Of a stretch of 64,000 bases of DNA, positions 25,701 to 37,360 are shown in pieces. The DNA comes from Metellina segmentata. Taxonomy: Eukaryota > Arthropoda > Arachnida > Araneae > Tetragnathidae. The notes beneath the pieces were generated by a model. That model did not search any database and was not told the DNA's origin. It saw only the letters and a list, made by a program, of their open reading frames with translations. The stretch covers positions 24,752,714-24,816,713 of the forward strand of contig OX375880.1 in NCBI GenBank assembly GCA_947359465.1. Direction: 5' to 3'. The first letter of the stretch is position 1, and each line of letters begins with the position of its first letter. Both the position numbers and the translations under genes were made by a program.

Positions 25701-26530
25701 GAGCGAGATGGGAGGGACCGTTGTAATTTCAAAGCTCCCAATCCAAGTTCTCAGGCGATGTAATTTCTAAGGGAATGAAAATGTATTTGACTGAGATGTG
25801 GGGAGAGTGTTTTGTGTGAAGTATTCCCATAGAAATTAACGTGCTGTCGAGCGAGGTGGGAGAGACCGTTGTAATTTTAAAGCTCCCAATCCAAGTTCTC
25901 ATGCGATGTAATTTCTAAGGGAATGAAAATGTATTTGAATGAGATGTGGGGAGAGTGTTTTGTGTGAAGTATTCCCATCGAAATTAACGTGCTGCCGAGC
26001 GAGGTGGGAGGGAGCGTTGTAATTTCAAAGCTCCCTATCCAATTTCTCAGGCGATGTAATTTCTAAGGGAATGAAAATGTATTTGACTGAGATGTGGGGA
26101 GATTGTTTTGTGTGAAGTATTCCCATATAAATTAACGTGCTGCCGAACGAGGTGGGAGGGACCGCTGTAATTTCAAAGCTCCCAATCCAAGTTCTCAGGC
26201 GATGTAATTTCTAAGGGAATGCAAAAGGTATTTGACTGAGATGTGGGGAGAGTGTTTTGTGTGAAGTATTCCCATAGAAATTAACGTGCTGCCGAGCGAG
26301 GTTGGAGGGACCGTTGTAATTTCAAAGCTCCCTATCCAAGTTCTCAGGCGATGTAATTTCTGAGGGAATGAAAAGGTATTTGACTGAGATGTGGGGAGAG
26401 TGTTTTGTGTGAAGTATTCCCATATAAATTAACGTGCTGCCGAACGAAGTGGGAGGGACCGCTGTAATTTCAAAGCTCCCAATCCAAGTTCTCCGGCGAT
26501 GTAATTTCTAAGGGAATGCAAAAGGTATTT
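19730..26530. repeat. Adjacent 23-unit (3,404-bp) tandem duplication
   Basis: Two copies lie directly next to each other at about 19.73-23.13 kb and 23.13-26.53 kb. The offset is constant at 3,404 bp: GGAAAG before the T-run 20,031 and 23,435, GGGGCGAGTG 21,064 and 24,468. At the junction near 23.13 kb, a unit beginning with the GAATGCAAAAGG variant switches to a CCCATATAAA and GAAATGGG end, which is the expected product of a crossover 23 units out of register. The copies are almost identical; one difference seen is AAGGTAATG near 22.51 kb against AAGGGAATG near 25.92 kb. A unique pair of units with AACTTCCTG is present in both copies, near 21.69 and 25.10 kb. Confidence 0.82.
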
Positions 26531-28559
26531 GACTGAGATGTGGGGAGAGTGTTTTGTATGAAGTATTCCCATAGAAATTAACGTGCTGCCGAGCGAGGTT
26601 GGAGGGACCGTTGTAATTTCAAAGCTCCCTATCCAAGTTCTCAGGCGATGTAATTTCTAAGGGAATGAAAATGTATTTGACTGAGATGTGGGGAGAGTGT
26701 TTTGCGTGAAGTATTCCCATAGAAATTAACGTGCTGCCGAGCGAGGTGGGAGGGAGCGTTGTAATTTCAAAGCTCCCTATCCAAGTTCTCAGGCGATGTA
26801 ATTTCTAAGGGAATGAAAATGTATTTGACTGAGATGTGGGGTGAGTGTTTTGTGTGAAGTATTCCCACAGAAATTAACGTGCTGCCGAGCGAGGTGGGAG
26901 GGACCGTTGTAATTTCAAAGCTCCCAATCCAAGTTCTCAGGCGATGTAATTTCTAAGGGAATGAAAAGGTATTTGACTGAGATGTGGGGAGAGTGTTTTG
27001 TGTGAAGTATTCCCATAGAAATTAACGTGCTGCCGAGCGAGAAGGGAGGGACCGTTGTAATTTCAAAGCTCCCAATCCAAGTTCTCAGGCGATGTAATTT
27101 CTAAGGGAATAAAAATGTATTTGACTGAGATTTGGGGAGAGTGTTTTGTGGGAAGTATTCCCATAGAAATTAACGTGCTGCCGAGCGAGGTGGGAGGGAG
27201 CGTTGTAATTTCAAAGCTCCCAATCCAAGTTCTCAGGCGATGTAATTTCTAAGGGAATGAAAAGGTATTTGACTGAGATGTGGGGAGAGTGTTTTGTGTG
27301 AAGTATTCCCATAGAAATTAACGTGCTGTCGAGCGAGGTGGGAGAGACAGTTGTAATTTGAAAGCCCCCAATCCAAGTTCTCATGCGATGTAATTTCTAA
27401 GGGAATGAAAATGTATTTGACTGAGATGTGGGGTGAGTGTTTTGTGTGAAGTATTCCCACAGAAATTAACGTGCTGCCGAGCGAGGTGGGAGGGAGCGTT
27501 GTAATTTCAAAGCTCCCTATCCAAGTTCTCAGGCGATGTAATTTCTAAGGGAATGAAAATGTATTTGACTGAGATGTGGGGAGAGTGTTTTGTGTGAAGT
27601 ATTCCCATAGAAATTAACGTGCTGTCGAGCGAGGTGGGAGAGACCGTTGTAATTTTAAAGCTCCCAATCCAAGTTCTCATGCGATGTAATTTCTAAGGGA
27701 ATGAAAATGTATTTGAATGAGATGTGGGGAGAGTGTTTTGTGTGAAGTATTCCCATCGAAATTAACGTGCTGCCGAGCGAGGTGGGAGGGAGCGTTGTAA
27801 TTTCAAAGCTCCCTATCCAATTTCTCAGGCGATGTAATTTCTAAGGGAATGAAAATGTATTTGACTGAGATGTGGGGAGATTGTTTTGTGTGAAGTATTC
27901 CCATATAAATTAACGTGCTGCCGAACGAGGTGGGAGGGACCGCTGTAATTTCAAAGCTCCCAATCCAAGTTCTCAGGCGATGTAATTTCTAAGGGAATGC
28001 AAAAGGTATTTGACTGAGATGTGGGGAGAGTGTTTTGTGTGAAGTATTCCCATATAAATTAACGTGCTGCCGAACGAAGTGGGAGGGACCGCTGTAATTT
28101 CAAAGCTCCCTATCCAAGTTCTCAGGCGATGTAATTTCTAAGGGAATGAAAATGTATTTGACTGAGATGTGGGGAGAGTGTTTTGCGTGAAGTATTCCCA
28201 TAGAAATTAACGTGCTGCCGAGCGAGGTGGGAGGGAGCGTTGTAATTTCAAAGCTCCCTATCCAAGTTCTCAGGCGATGTAATTTCTAAGGGAATGAAAA
28301 TGTATTTGACTGAGATGTGGGGTGAGTGTTTTGTGTGAAGTATTCCCACAGAAATTAACGTGCTGCCGAGCGAGGTGGGAGGGACCGTTGTAATTTCAAA
28401 GCTCCCAATCCAAGTTCTCAGGCGATGTAATTTCTAAGGGAATGAAAAGGTATTTGACTGAGATGTGGGGAGAGTGTTTTGTGTGAAGTATTCCCATAGA
28501 AATTAACGTGCTGCCGAGCGAGGTGGGAGGGAGCGTTGTAATTTCAAAGCTCCCAATCC

Positions 28560-29155
28560 AAGTTCTCAGGCGATGTAATTTCTAAGGGAATGAAAAGGTA
28601 TTTGACTGAGATGTGGGGAGAGTGTTTTGTGTGAAGTATTCCCATAGAAATTAACGTGCTGTCGAGCGAGGTGGGAGAGACAGTTGTAATTTGAAAGCCC
28701 CCAATCCAAGTTCTCATGCGATGTAATTTCTAAGGGAATGAAAATGTATTTGACTGAGATGTGGGGTGAGTGTTTTGTGTGAAGTATTCCCACAGAAATT
28801 AACGTGCTGCCGAGCGAGGTGGGAGGGAGCGTTGTAATTTCAAAGCTCCCTATCCAAGTTCTCAGGCGATGTAATTTCTAAGGGAATGAAAATGTATTTG
28901 ACTGAGATGTGGGGAGAGTGTTTTGTGTGAAGTATTCCCATAGAAATTAACGTGCTGTCGAGCGAGGTGGGAGAGACAGTTGTAATTTGAAAGCCCCCAA
29001 TCCAAGTTCTCATGCGATGTAATTTCTAAGGGAATGAAAATGTATTTGACTGAGATGTGGGGTGAGTGTTTTGTGTGAAGTATTCCCACAGAAATTAACG
29101 TGCTGCCGAGCGAGGTGGGAGGGACCGTTGTAATTTCAAAGCTCCCAATCCAAGT
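28560..29155. repeat. Two-unit (296-bp) tandem duplication inside the long block
   Basis: A pair of units tagged by CAGTTGTAATTTGAAAG and CATGCGATG occurs at 28,681 and again 296 bp later at 28,977. The same doubled pair is present at about 49.7/50.0 kb and 55.3/55.6 kb. Other blocks have the pair only once (about 8.85, 14.77, 18.17, 27.35, 42.30, 48.37 and 54.0 kb). The duplication therefore happened before the larger block was copied, and it dates the relative order of events. Confidence 0.75.
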
Positions 29156-32100
29156 TCTCAGGCGATGTAATTTCTAAGGGAATGAAAATGTATTTGACTG
29201 AGATGTGGGGAGAGTGTTTTGTGTGAAGTATTCCCATATAAATTAACGTGCTGCCGAACGAGGTTGGAGGGACCGTTGTAATTTCAAAGCTCCCTATCCA
29301 AGTTCTCAGGCGATGTAATTTCTAAGGGAATGAAAAGGTATTTGACTGAGATGTGGGGAGAGTGTTTTGTGTGAAGTATTCCCATATAAATTAACGTGCT
29401 GCCGAGCGAAATGGGATTGACGTTGTAATTTCAAAGCTCCCAATCCAAGTTCGCAGGCGATGTAATTTCTAAGGGAATGAAAATGTATTTGACTGAGATG
29501 TGGGGAGAGTGTTTTGCGTGAAGTATTCCCATAGAAATTAACGTGCTGCCGTGCGAGATGGGAGGGAGCGTTGTAATTTCAAAGCAACCTATCCAAGTTC
29601 TCAGGCGATGTAATTTCTAAGGGAATGAAAAGGTATTTGACTGAGATGTGGGGAGAGTGTTTTGTATGAAGTATTCCCATAGAAATTAACATTCTGCCGA
29701 GCGAGACTGGAGGGACCGTTGTAATTTCAAAGCTCCCTATCCAAGTTCTCAGGCGATGTAATTTCTAAGGGAATGAAAAGGTATTTGACTGAGATGTGGG
29801 GAGAGTGTTTTGTGTGAAGTATTCCCATAGAAATTAACGTGCTGCCGAGCGAGATGGGAGGGACCGTTGTAATTTCAAAGCTCCCAATCCAAGTTCTCAG
29901 GCGATGATTTTCTAAGGGAATGAAAATGTATTTGACTGAGATTTGGGGAGAGTGTTTTGTGTGAAGTATTCCCATCGAAATTAACGTGCTGCCGAGCGAG
30001 GTGGGAGGGAGCGTTGTAATTTCAAAGCTCCCTATCCAATTTCTCAGGCGATGTAATTTCTAAGGGAATGAAAATGTATTTGACTGAGATGTGGGGAGAT
30101 TGTTTTGTGTGAAGTATTCCCATATAAATTAACGTGCTGCCGAACGAGGTTGGAGGGACCGTTGTAATTTCAAAGCTCCGTATCCAAGTTCTCAGGCGAT
30201 GTAATTTCTGAGGGAATGAAAAGGTATTTGACTGAGATGTGGGGAGAGTGTTTTGTGTGAAGTATTCCCATATAAATTAACGTGCTGCCGAGCGAAATGG
30301 GATTGACGTTGTAATTTCAAAGCTCCCAATCCAAGTTCTCAGGCGATGTAATTTCTAAGGGAATGAAAATGTATTTGACTGAGATGTGGGGAGAGTGTTT
30401 TGCGTGAAGTATTCCCATAGAAATTAACGTGCTGCCGTGCGAGGTGGGAGGGAGCGTTGTAATTTCAAAGCTCCCTATCCAAGTTCTGAGGCGATGTATT
30501 TTCTAAGGGAATGAAAAGGTATTTGACTGAGATGTGGGGAAAGTGTTTTTTTGTGAAGTATTCCCATAGAAATTAACGTGCTGCCGAGCGAGGTGGGATT
30601 GACGTTGTAATTTCAAAGATCCCAATCCAAGTTCTCAGGCGATGTAATTTCTAAGGGAATAAAAATGTATTTGACTGAGATGTGGGGAGAGTGTTTTGCG
30701 TGAAGTATTCCCATAGAAATTAAAGTGCTGCCGAGCGAGGTGGGAGGGAGCGCTGTAATTTCAAAGCTCCCTATCCAAGTTCCCAGGCGATGTAATTTCT
30801 AAGGGAATGAAAAGGTATTTGACTGAGATGTGGGGAGAGTGTTTTGTATGAAGTATTCCCATAGAAATTAACGTGCTGCCGAGCGAGGTTGGAGGGACCG
30901 TTGTAATTTCAAAGCTCCCTATCCAAGTTCTCAGGCGATGTAATTTCTAAGGGAATGAAAATGTATTTGACTGAGATGTGGGGAGAGTGTTTTGTGTGAA
31001 GTATTCCCATAGAAATTAACGTGCTGCCGAGCGAGATGGGAGGGACCGTTGTAATTTCAAAGCTCCCAATCCAAGTTCTCAGGCGATGTAATTTCTAAGG
31101 GAATGAAAATGTATTTGACTGAGATGTGGGGAGAGTGTTTTGTGTGAAGTATTCCCACAGAAATTAACGTGCTGCCGAGCGAGGTGGGATTGACGTTGTA
31201 ATTTCAATGATCCCAATCCAAGTTCTCAGGCGATGTAATTTCTAAGGGAATAAAAATGTATTTGACTGAGATGTGGGGAGAGTGTTTGGCGTGAAGTATT
31301 CCCATAGAAATTAACGTGCTGCCGAGCGAGGTGGGAGGGAACGTTGTAATTTCAAAGCTCCCTATCCAAGTTCTCAGGCGATGTAATTTCTAAGGGAATG
31401 AAAATGTATTTGACTGAGATGTGGGGAGAGTGTTTTGTGTGAAGTATTCCCATAGAAATTAACGTGCTGCCGAGCGAGGTGGGAGGGACCGTTGTAATTT
31501 CAAAGCTCCCAATCCAAGTTCTCAGGCGATGTAATTTCTAAGGGAATGAAAAGGTATTTGACTGAGATGTGGGGCGAGTGTTTTGTGTGAAGTATTCCCA
31601 TAGAAATTAACGTGCTGCCGAGCGAGATGGGAGGGACCGTTGTAATTTCAAAGCTCCCAATCCAAGTTCTCAGGCGATGTAATTTCTAAGGGAATGAAAA
31701 TGTATTTGACTGAGATTTGGGGAGAGTGTTTTGTGGGAAGTATTCCCATAGAAATTAACGTGCTGCCGAGCGAGGTGGGAGGGAGCGTTGTAATTTCAAA
31801 GCTCCCAATCCAAGTTCTCAGGCGATGTAATTTCTAAGGGAATGAAAAGGTATTTGACTGAGATGTGGGGAGAGTGTTTTGTGTGAAGTATTCCCATAGA
31901 AATTAACGTGCTGTCGAGCGAGGTGGGAGAGACCGTTGTAATTTTAAAGCTCCCAATCCAAGTTCTCATGCGATGTAATTTCTAAGGGAATGAAAATGTA
32001 TTTGACTGAAATGTGGGGAGAGTGTTTTGTGTGAAGTATTCCCACAGAAATTAACGTGCTGCCGAGCGAGGTGGGAGGGACCGTTGTAATTTCAAAGCTC

Positions 32101-33890
32101 CCAATCCAAGTTCTCAGGCGATGTAATTTCTAAGGGAATGAAAAGGTATTTGACTGAGATGTGGGGAGAGTGTTTTGTGTGAAGTATTCCCATAGAAATT
32201 AACGTGCTGCCGAGCGAGGTGGGAGGGACCGTTGTAATTTCAAAGCTCCCAATCCAAATTCTCAGGAGATGTAATTGCTAAGGGAATGAAAATGTATTTG
32301 ACTGAGATGTGGGGAGAGTGTTTTGTGTGACGTATTCCCATAGAAATTAACGTGCTGTCGAGCGAGGTGGGAGAGACCGTTGTAATTTTAAAGCTCCCAA
32401 TCCAAGTTCTCATGCGATGCAATTTCTAAGGGAATTAAAAATGTATTTGACTGAGATGTGGGGAGAGTGTTTTGTGTGAAGTATTTCCATAGAAATTAAC
32501 GTGCTGCCGAGCGAGGTGGGAGGGAGCGTTGTAATTTCAAAGCTCCCTATCCAAGTTCTCAGGCGATGTAATTTCTAAGGGAATGAAAATGTATTTGACT
32601 GAGATGTGGGGAGAGTGTTTTGTGTGAAGTATTCCCACAGAAATTAACGTGCTGCCGAGCGAGGTGGGAGGGACCGTTGTAATTTCAAAGCTCCCAATCC
32701 AAGTTCTCAGGCGATGTAATTTCTAAGGGAATGAAAAGGTATTTGACTGAGATGTGGGGAGAGTATTTTGTGTGAAGTATTCCCATAGAAATTAACGTGC
32801 TGCCGAGCGAGATGGGAGGGACCGTTGTAATTTCAAAGCTCCCAATCCAAATTCTCAGGCGATGTAATTTCTAAGGGAATGAAAATGTATTTGACTGAGA
32901 TGTGGGGAGAGTGTTTTGTGTGAAGTATTCCCACAGAAATTAACGTGCTGCCGAGCGAGGTGGGAGGGACCGTTGTAATTTCAAAGCTCCCAATCCAAGT
33001 TCTCAGGCGATGTAATTTCTAAGGGAATGAAAAGGTATTTGACTGAGATGTGGGGAGAGTGTTTTGTGTGAAGTATTCCCATAGAAATTAACGTGCTGCC
33101 GAGCGAGATGGGAGGGACCGTTGTAATTTCAAAGCTCCCAATCCAAGTTCTCAGGCGATGTAATTTCTAAGGGAATGAAAATGTATTTGACTGAGATGTG
33201 GGGAGAGTGTTTTGTGTGAAGTATTCCCATAGAAATTAACGTGCTGTCGAGCGAGGTGGGAGAGACCGTTGTAATTTTAAAGCTCCCAATCCAAGTTCTC
33301 ATGCGATGTAATTTCTAAGGGAATGAAAATGTATTTGAATGAGATGTGGGGAGAGTGTTTTGTGTGAAGTATTCCCATCGAAATTAACGTGCTGCCGAGC
33401 GAGGTGGGAGGGAGCGTTGTAATTTCAAAGCTCCCTATCCAATTTCTCAGGCGATGTAATTTCTAAGGGAATGAAAATGTATTTGACTGAGATGTGGGGA
33501 GATTGTTTTGTGTGAAGTATTCCCATATAAATTAACGTGCTGCCGAACGAGGTGGGAGGGACCGCTGTAATTTCAAAGCTCCCAATCCAAGTTCTCAGGC
33601 GATGTAATTTCTAAGGGAATGCAAAAGGTATTTGACTGAGATGTGGGGAGAGTGTTTTGTGTGAAGTATTCCCATAGAAATTAACGTGCTGCCGAGCGAG
33701 GTTGGAGGGACCGTTGTAATTTCAAAGCTCCCTATCCAAGTTCTCAGGCGATGTAATTTCTGAGGGAATGAAAAGGTATTTGACTGAGATGTGGGGAGAG
33801 TGTTTTGTGTGAAGTATTCCCATATAAATTAACGTGCTGCCGAACGAAGTGGGAGGGACCGCTGTAATTTCAAAGCTCCCAATCCAAGTT

Positions 33891-34187
33891 CTCCGGCGAT
33901 GTAATTTCTAAGGGAATGCAAAAGGTATTTGACTGAGATGTGGGGAGAGTGTTTTGTATGAAGTATTCCCATAGAAATTAACGTGCTGCCGAGCGAGGTT
34001 GGAGGGACCGTTGTAATTTCAAAGCTCCCTATCCAAGTTCTCAGGCGATGTAATTTCTAAGGGAATGAAAATGTATTTGACTGAGATGTGGGGAGAGTGT
34101 TTTGCGTGAAGTATTCCCATAGAAATTAACGTGCTGCCGTGCGAGGTGGGAGGGACCGCTGTAATTTCAAAGCTCCCAATCCAAGTT
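33891..34187. repeat. Two-unit (297-bp) duplication private to one copy
   Basis: CTCCGGCGAT occurs at 33,891 and at 34,188, 297 bp apart (one 149-bp plus one 148-bp unit). The segment following each copy is the same. The corresponding places at about 47.5, 53.3 and 60.5 kb have one pair only, so this is a recent local event in this copy. It accounts for the shift from 26,644 to 26,347 in the offset to the right-hand copy. Confidence 0.75.
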
Positions 34188-34439
34188 CTCCGGCGATGTA
34201 ATTTCTAAGGGAATGCAAAAGGTATTTGACTGAGATGTGGGGAGAGTGTTTTGTATGAAGTATTCCCATAGAAATTAACGTGCTGCCGAGCGAGGTTGGA
34301 GGGACCGTTGTAATTTCAAAGCTCCCTATCCAAGTTCTCAGGCGATGTAATTTCTAAGGGAATGAAAATGTATTTGACTGAGATGTGGGGAGAGTGTTTT
34401 GCGTGAAGTATTCCCATAGAAATTAACGTGCTGCCGTGC

Positions 34440-37360
34440 GAGGTGGGAGGGAGCGTTGTAATTTCAAAGCAACCTATCCAAGTTCTCAGGCGATGTAATT
34501 TCTAAGGGAATGAAAAGGTATTTGACTGAGATGTGGGGAGAGTGTTTTGTATGAAGTATTCCCATAGAAATTAACGTTCTGCCGAGCGAGGTTGGAGGGA
34601 CCGTTGTAATTTCAAAGCTCCCTATCCAAGTTCTCAGGCGATGTAATTTCTAAGGGAATGAAAAGGTATTTGACTAAGATGTGGGGAGAGTGTTTTGTGT
34701 GAAGTATTCCCATAGAAATTAACGTGCTGCCGAGCGAGATGGGAGGGACCGTTGTAATTTCAAAGCTCCCAATCCAAGTTCTCAGGCGATGTAATTTCTA
34801 AGGGAATGAAAATGTATTTGACTGAGATTTGGGGAGAGTGTTTTGTGTGAAGTATTCCCATCGAAATTAACGTGCTGCCGAGCGAGGTGGGAGGGAGCGT
34901 TGTAATTTCAAAGCTCCCTATCCAATTTATCAAGCGATGTAATTTCTAAGGGAATGAAAATGTATTTGACTGAGATGTGGGGAGATTGTTTTGTGTGAAG
35001 TATTCCCATATAAATTAACGTGCTGCCGAGCGAGGTTGGAGGGACCGTTGTAATTTCAAAGCTCCCTATCCAAGTTTCTCAGGCGATGTAATTTCTGAGG
35101 GAATGAAAAGGTATTTGACTGAGATGTGGGGAGAGTGTTTTGTGTGAAGTATTCCCATATAAATTAACGTGCTGCCGAACGAGGTGGGAGGGACCGCTGT
35201 AATTTCAAAGCTCCTAATCCAAGTTCTCAGGCGATGTAATTTCTAAGGGAATGCAAAAGGTATTTGACTGAGATGTGGGGAGAGTGTTTTGTATGAAGTA
35301 TTCCCATAGAAATTAACGTGCTGCCGAGCGAGGTTGGAGGGACCGTTGTAATTTCAAAGCTCCCTATCCAAGTTCTCAGGCGATGTAATTTCTAAGGGAA
35401 TGAAAAGGTATTTGTCTGAGATGTGGGGAGAGTGTTTTGTGTGAAGTATTCCCATATAAATTAACGGGCTGCCGAGCGAAATGGGATTGACGTTGTAATT
35501 TCAAAGCTCCCAATCCAAGTTCTCAGGCGATGTAATTTCTAAGGGAATGAAAATGTATTTGACTGAGATGTGGGGAGAGTGTTTTGCGTGAAGTATTCCC
35601 ATAGAAATTAACGTGCTGCCGTGCGAGGTGGGAGGGAGCGTTGTAATTTCAAAGCAACCTATCCAAGTTCTCAGGCGATGTAATTTCTAAGGGAATGAAA
35701 AGGTATTTGACTGAGATGTGGGGAGAGTGTTTTGTATGAAGTATTCCCATAGAAATTAACGTTCTGCCGAGCGAGGTTGGAGGGACCGTTGTAATTTCAA
35801 AGCTCCCTATCCAAGTTCTCAGGCGATGTAATTTCTAAGGGAATGAAAAGGTATTTGACTGAGATGTGGGGAGAGTGTTTTGTGTGAAGTATTCCCATAG
35901 AAATTAACGTGCTGCCGAGCGAGGTGGGAGGGAGCGTTGTAATTTCAAAGCTCCCTATCCAATTTCTCAGGCGATGTAATTTCTAAGGAAATGAAAATGT
36001 ATTTGACTGAGATGTGGGGACAGTGTTTTGTGTGAAGTATTCCCACAGAAATTAACGTGCTGCCGAGCGAGGTGGGAGGGACCGTTGTAATTTCAAAGCT
36101 CCCAATCCAAGTTCTCAGGCGATGTAATTTCTAAGGTAATGAAAAGGTATTTGACTGAGATTTGGGGGAGAGTGTTTTGTGTGAAGTATTCCCATAGAAA
36201 TTAACGTGCTGCCGAGCGAGATGGGAGGGACCGTTGTAATTTCAAAGCTCCCAATCCAAGTTCTCAGGCGATGTAATTTCTAAGGGAATGAAAATGTATT
36301 TGACTGAGATGTGGGGAGATTGTTTTGTGTGAAGTATTCCCATATAAATTAACGTGCTGCCGAACGAGGTGGGAGGGACAGCTGTAATTTCAAAGCTCCC
36401 AATCCAAGTTCTCAGGCGATGTAATTTCTAAGGGAATGCAAAAGGTATTTGACTGAGATGTGGGGAGAGTGTTTTGTTACAAGTATTCCCATAGAAATTA
36501 ACGTGCTGCCGAGCGAGGTTGGAGGGACCGTTGTAATTTCAAAGCTCCCTATCCAAGTTCTCAGGCGATGTAATTTCTGAGGGAATGAAAAGGTATTTGA
36601 CTGAGATGTGGGGAGAGTGTTTTGTGTGAAGTATTCCCATATAGATTAACGGGCTGCCGAGCGAAATGGGATTGACGTTGTAATTTCAAAGCTCCCAATC
36701 CAAGTTCTCAGGCGAATTAATTTCTAAGGGAATGAAAATGTATTTGACTGAGATGTGGGGAGAGTATTTTGCGTGAAGTATTCCCATAGATATTAACGTG
36801 CTGCCGTGCGAGGTGGGAGGGAGCGTTGTAATTTCAAAGCAACCTATCCAAGTTCTCAGGCGATGTAATTTCTAAGGGAATGAAAAGGTATTTGACTGAG
36901 ATGTGGGGAGAGTGTTTTGTATGAAGTATTCCCATAGAAATTAACGTGCTGCCGAGCGAGGTTGGAGGAACCGTTGTAATTTCAAAGCTCCCTATCCAAG
37001 TTCTCAGGCGATGTAATTTCTAAGGGAATGAAAAGGTATTTGACTGAGATGTGGGGAGAGTGTTTTGTGTGAAGTATTCCCATAGAAATTAACGTGCTGC
37101 CGAGCGAGGTGGGAGGGACCGTTGTAATTTCAAAGCTCCCAATCCAAGTTCTCAGGCGATGTAATTTCTAAGGGAATGAAAATGTATTTGACTGAGATGT
37201 GGGGAGAGTGTTTTGTGTGAAGTATTCCCATAGAAATTAACGTGCTGCCGAGCGAGGTGGAAGGGAGCGTTGTAATTTCAAAGCTCCCTATCCAAGTTCT
37301 CAGGCGATGTAATTTCTAAGGGAATGAAAAGGTATTTGACTGAGATGTGGGGAGAGTGTT
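34440..37360. repeat. Segment rich in private unit variants
   Basis: Units here carry changes that I see only here and in the copy at about 60.8-63.5 kb. These are TTTATCAAGCG near 34.93 kb, an inserted base after AAGTT near 35.07 kb, GGGACAGTG near 36.02 kb, an extra G in TTTGGGGGAG near 36.16 kb, TTGTTACAAG at about 36.47 kb and a CATATAGATTAACGG segment near 36.64 kb. One difference between the copies is GGCGAATTAATT near 36.71 kb, where the right copy keeps the usual GGCGATGTAATT. Confidence 0.7.
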
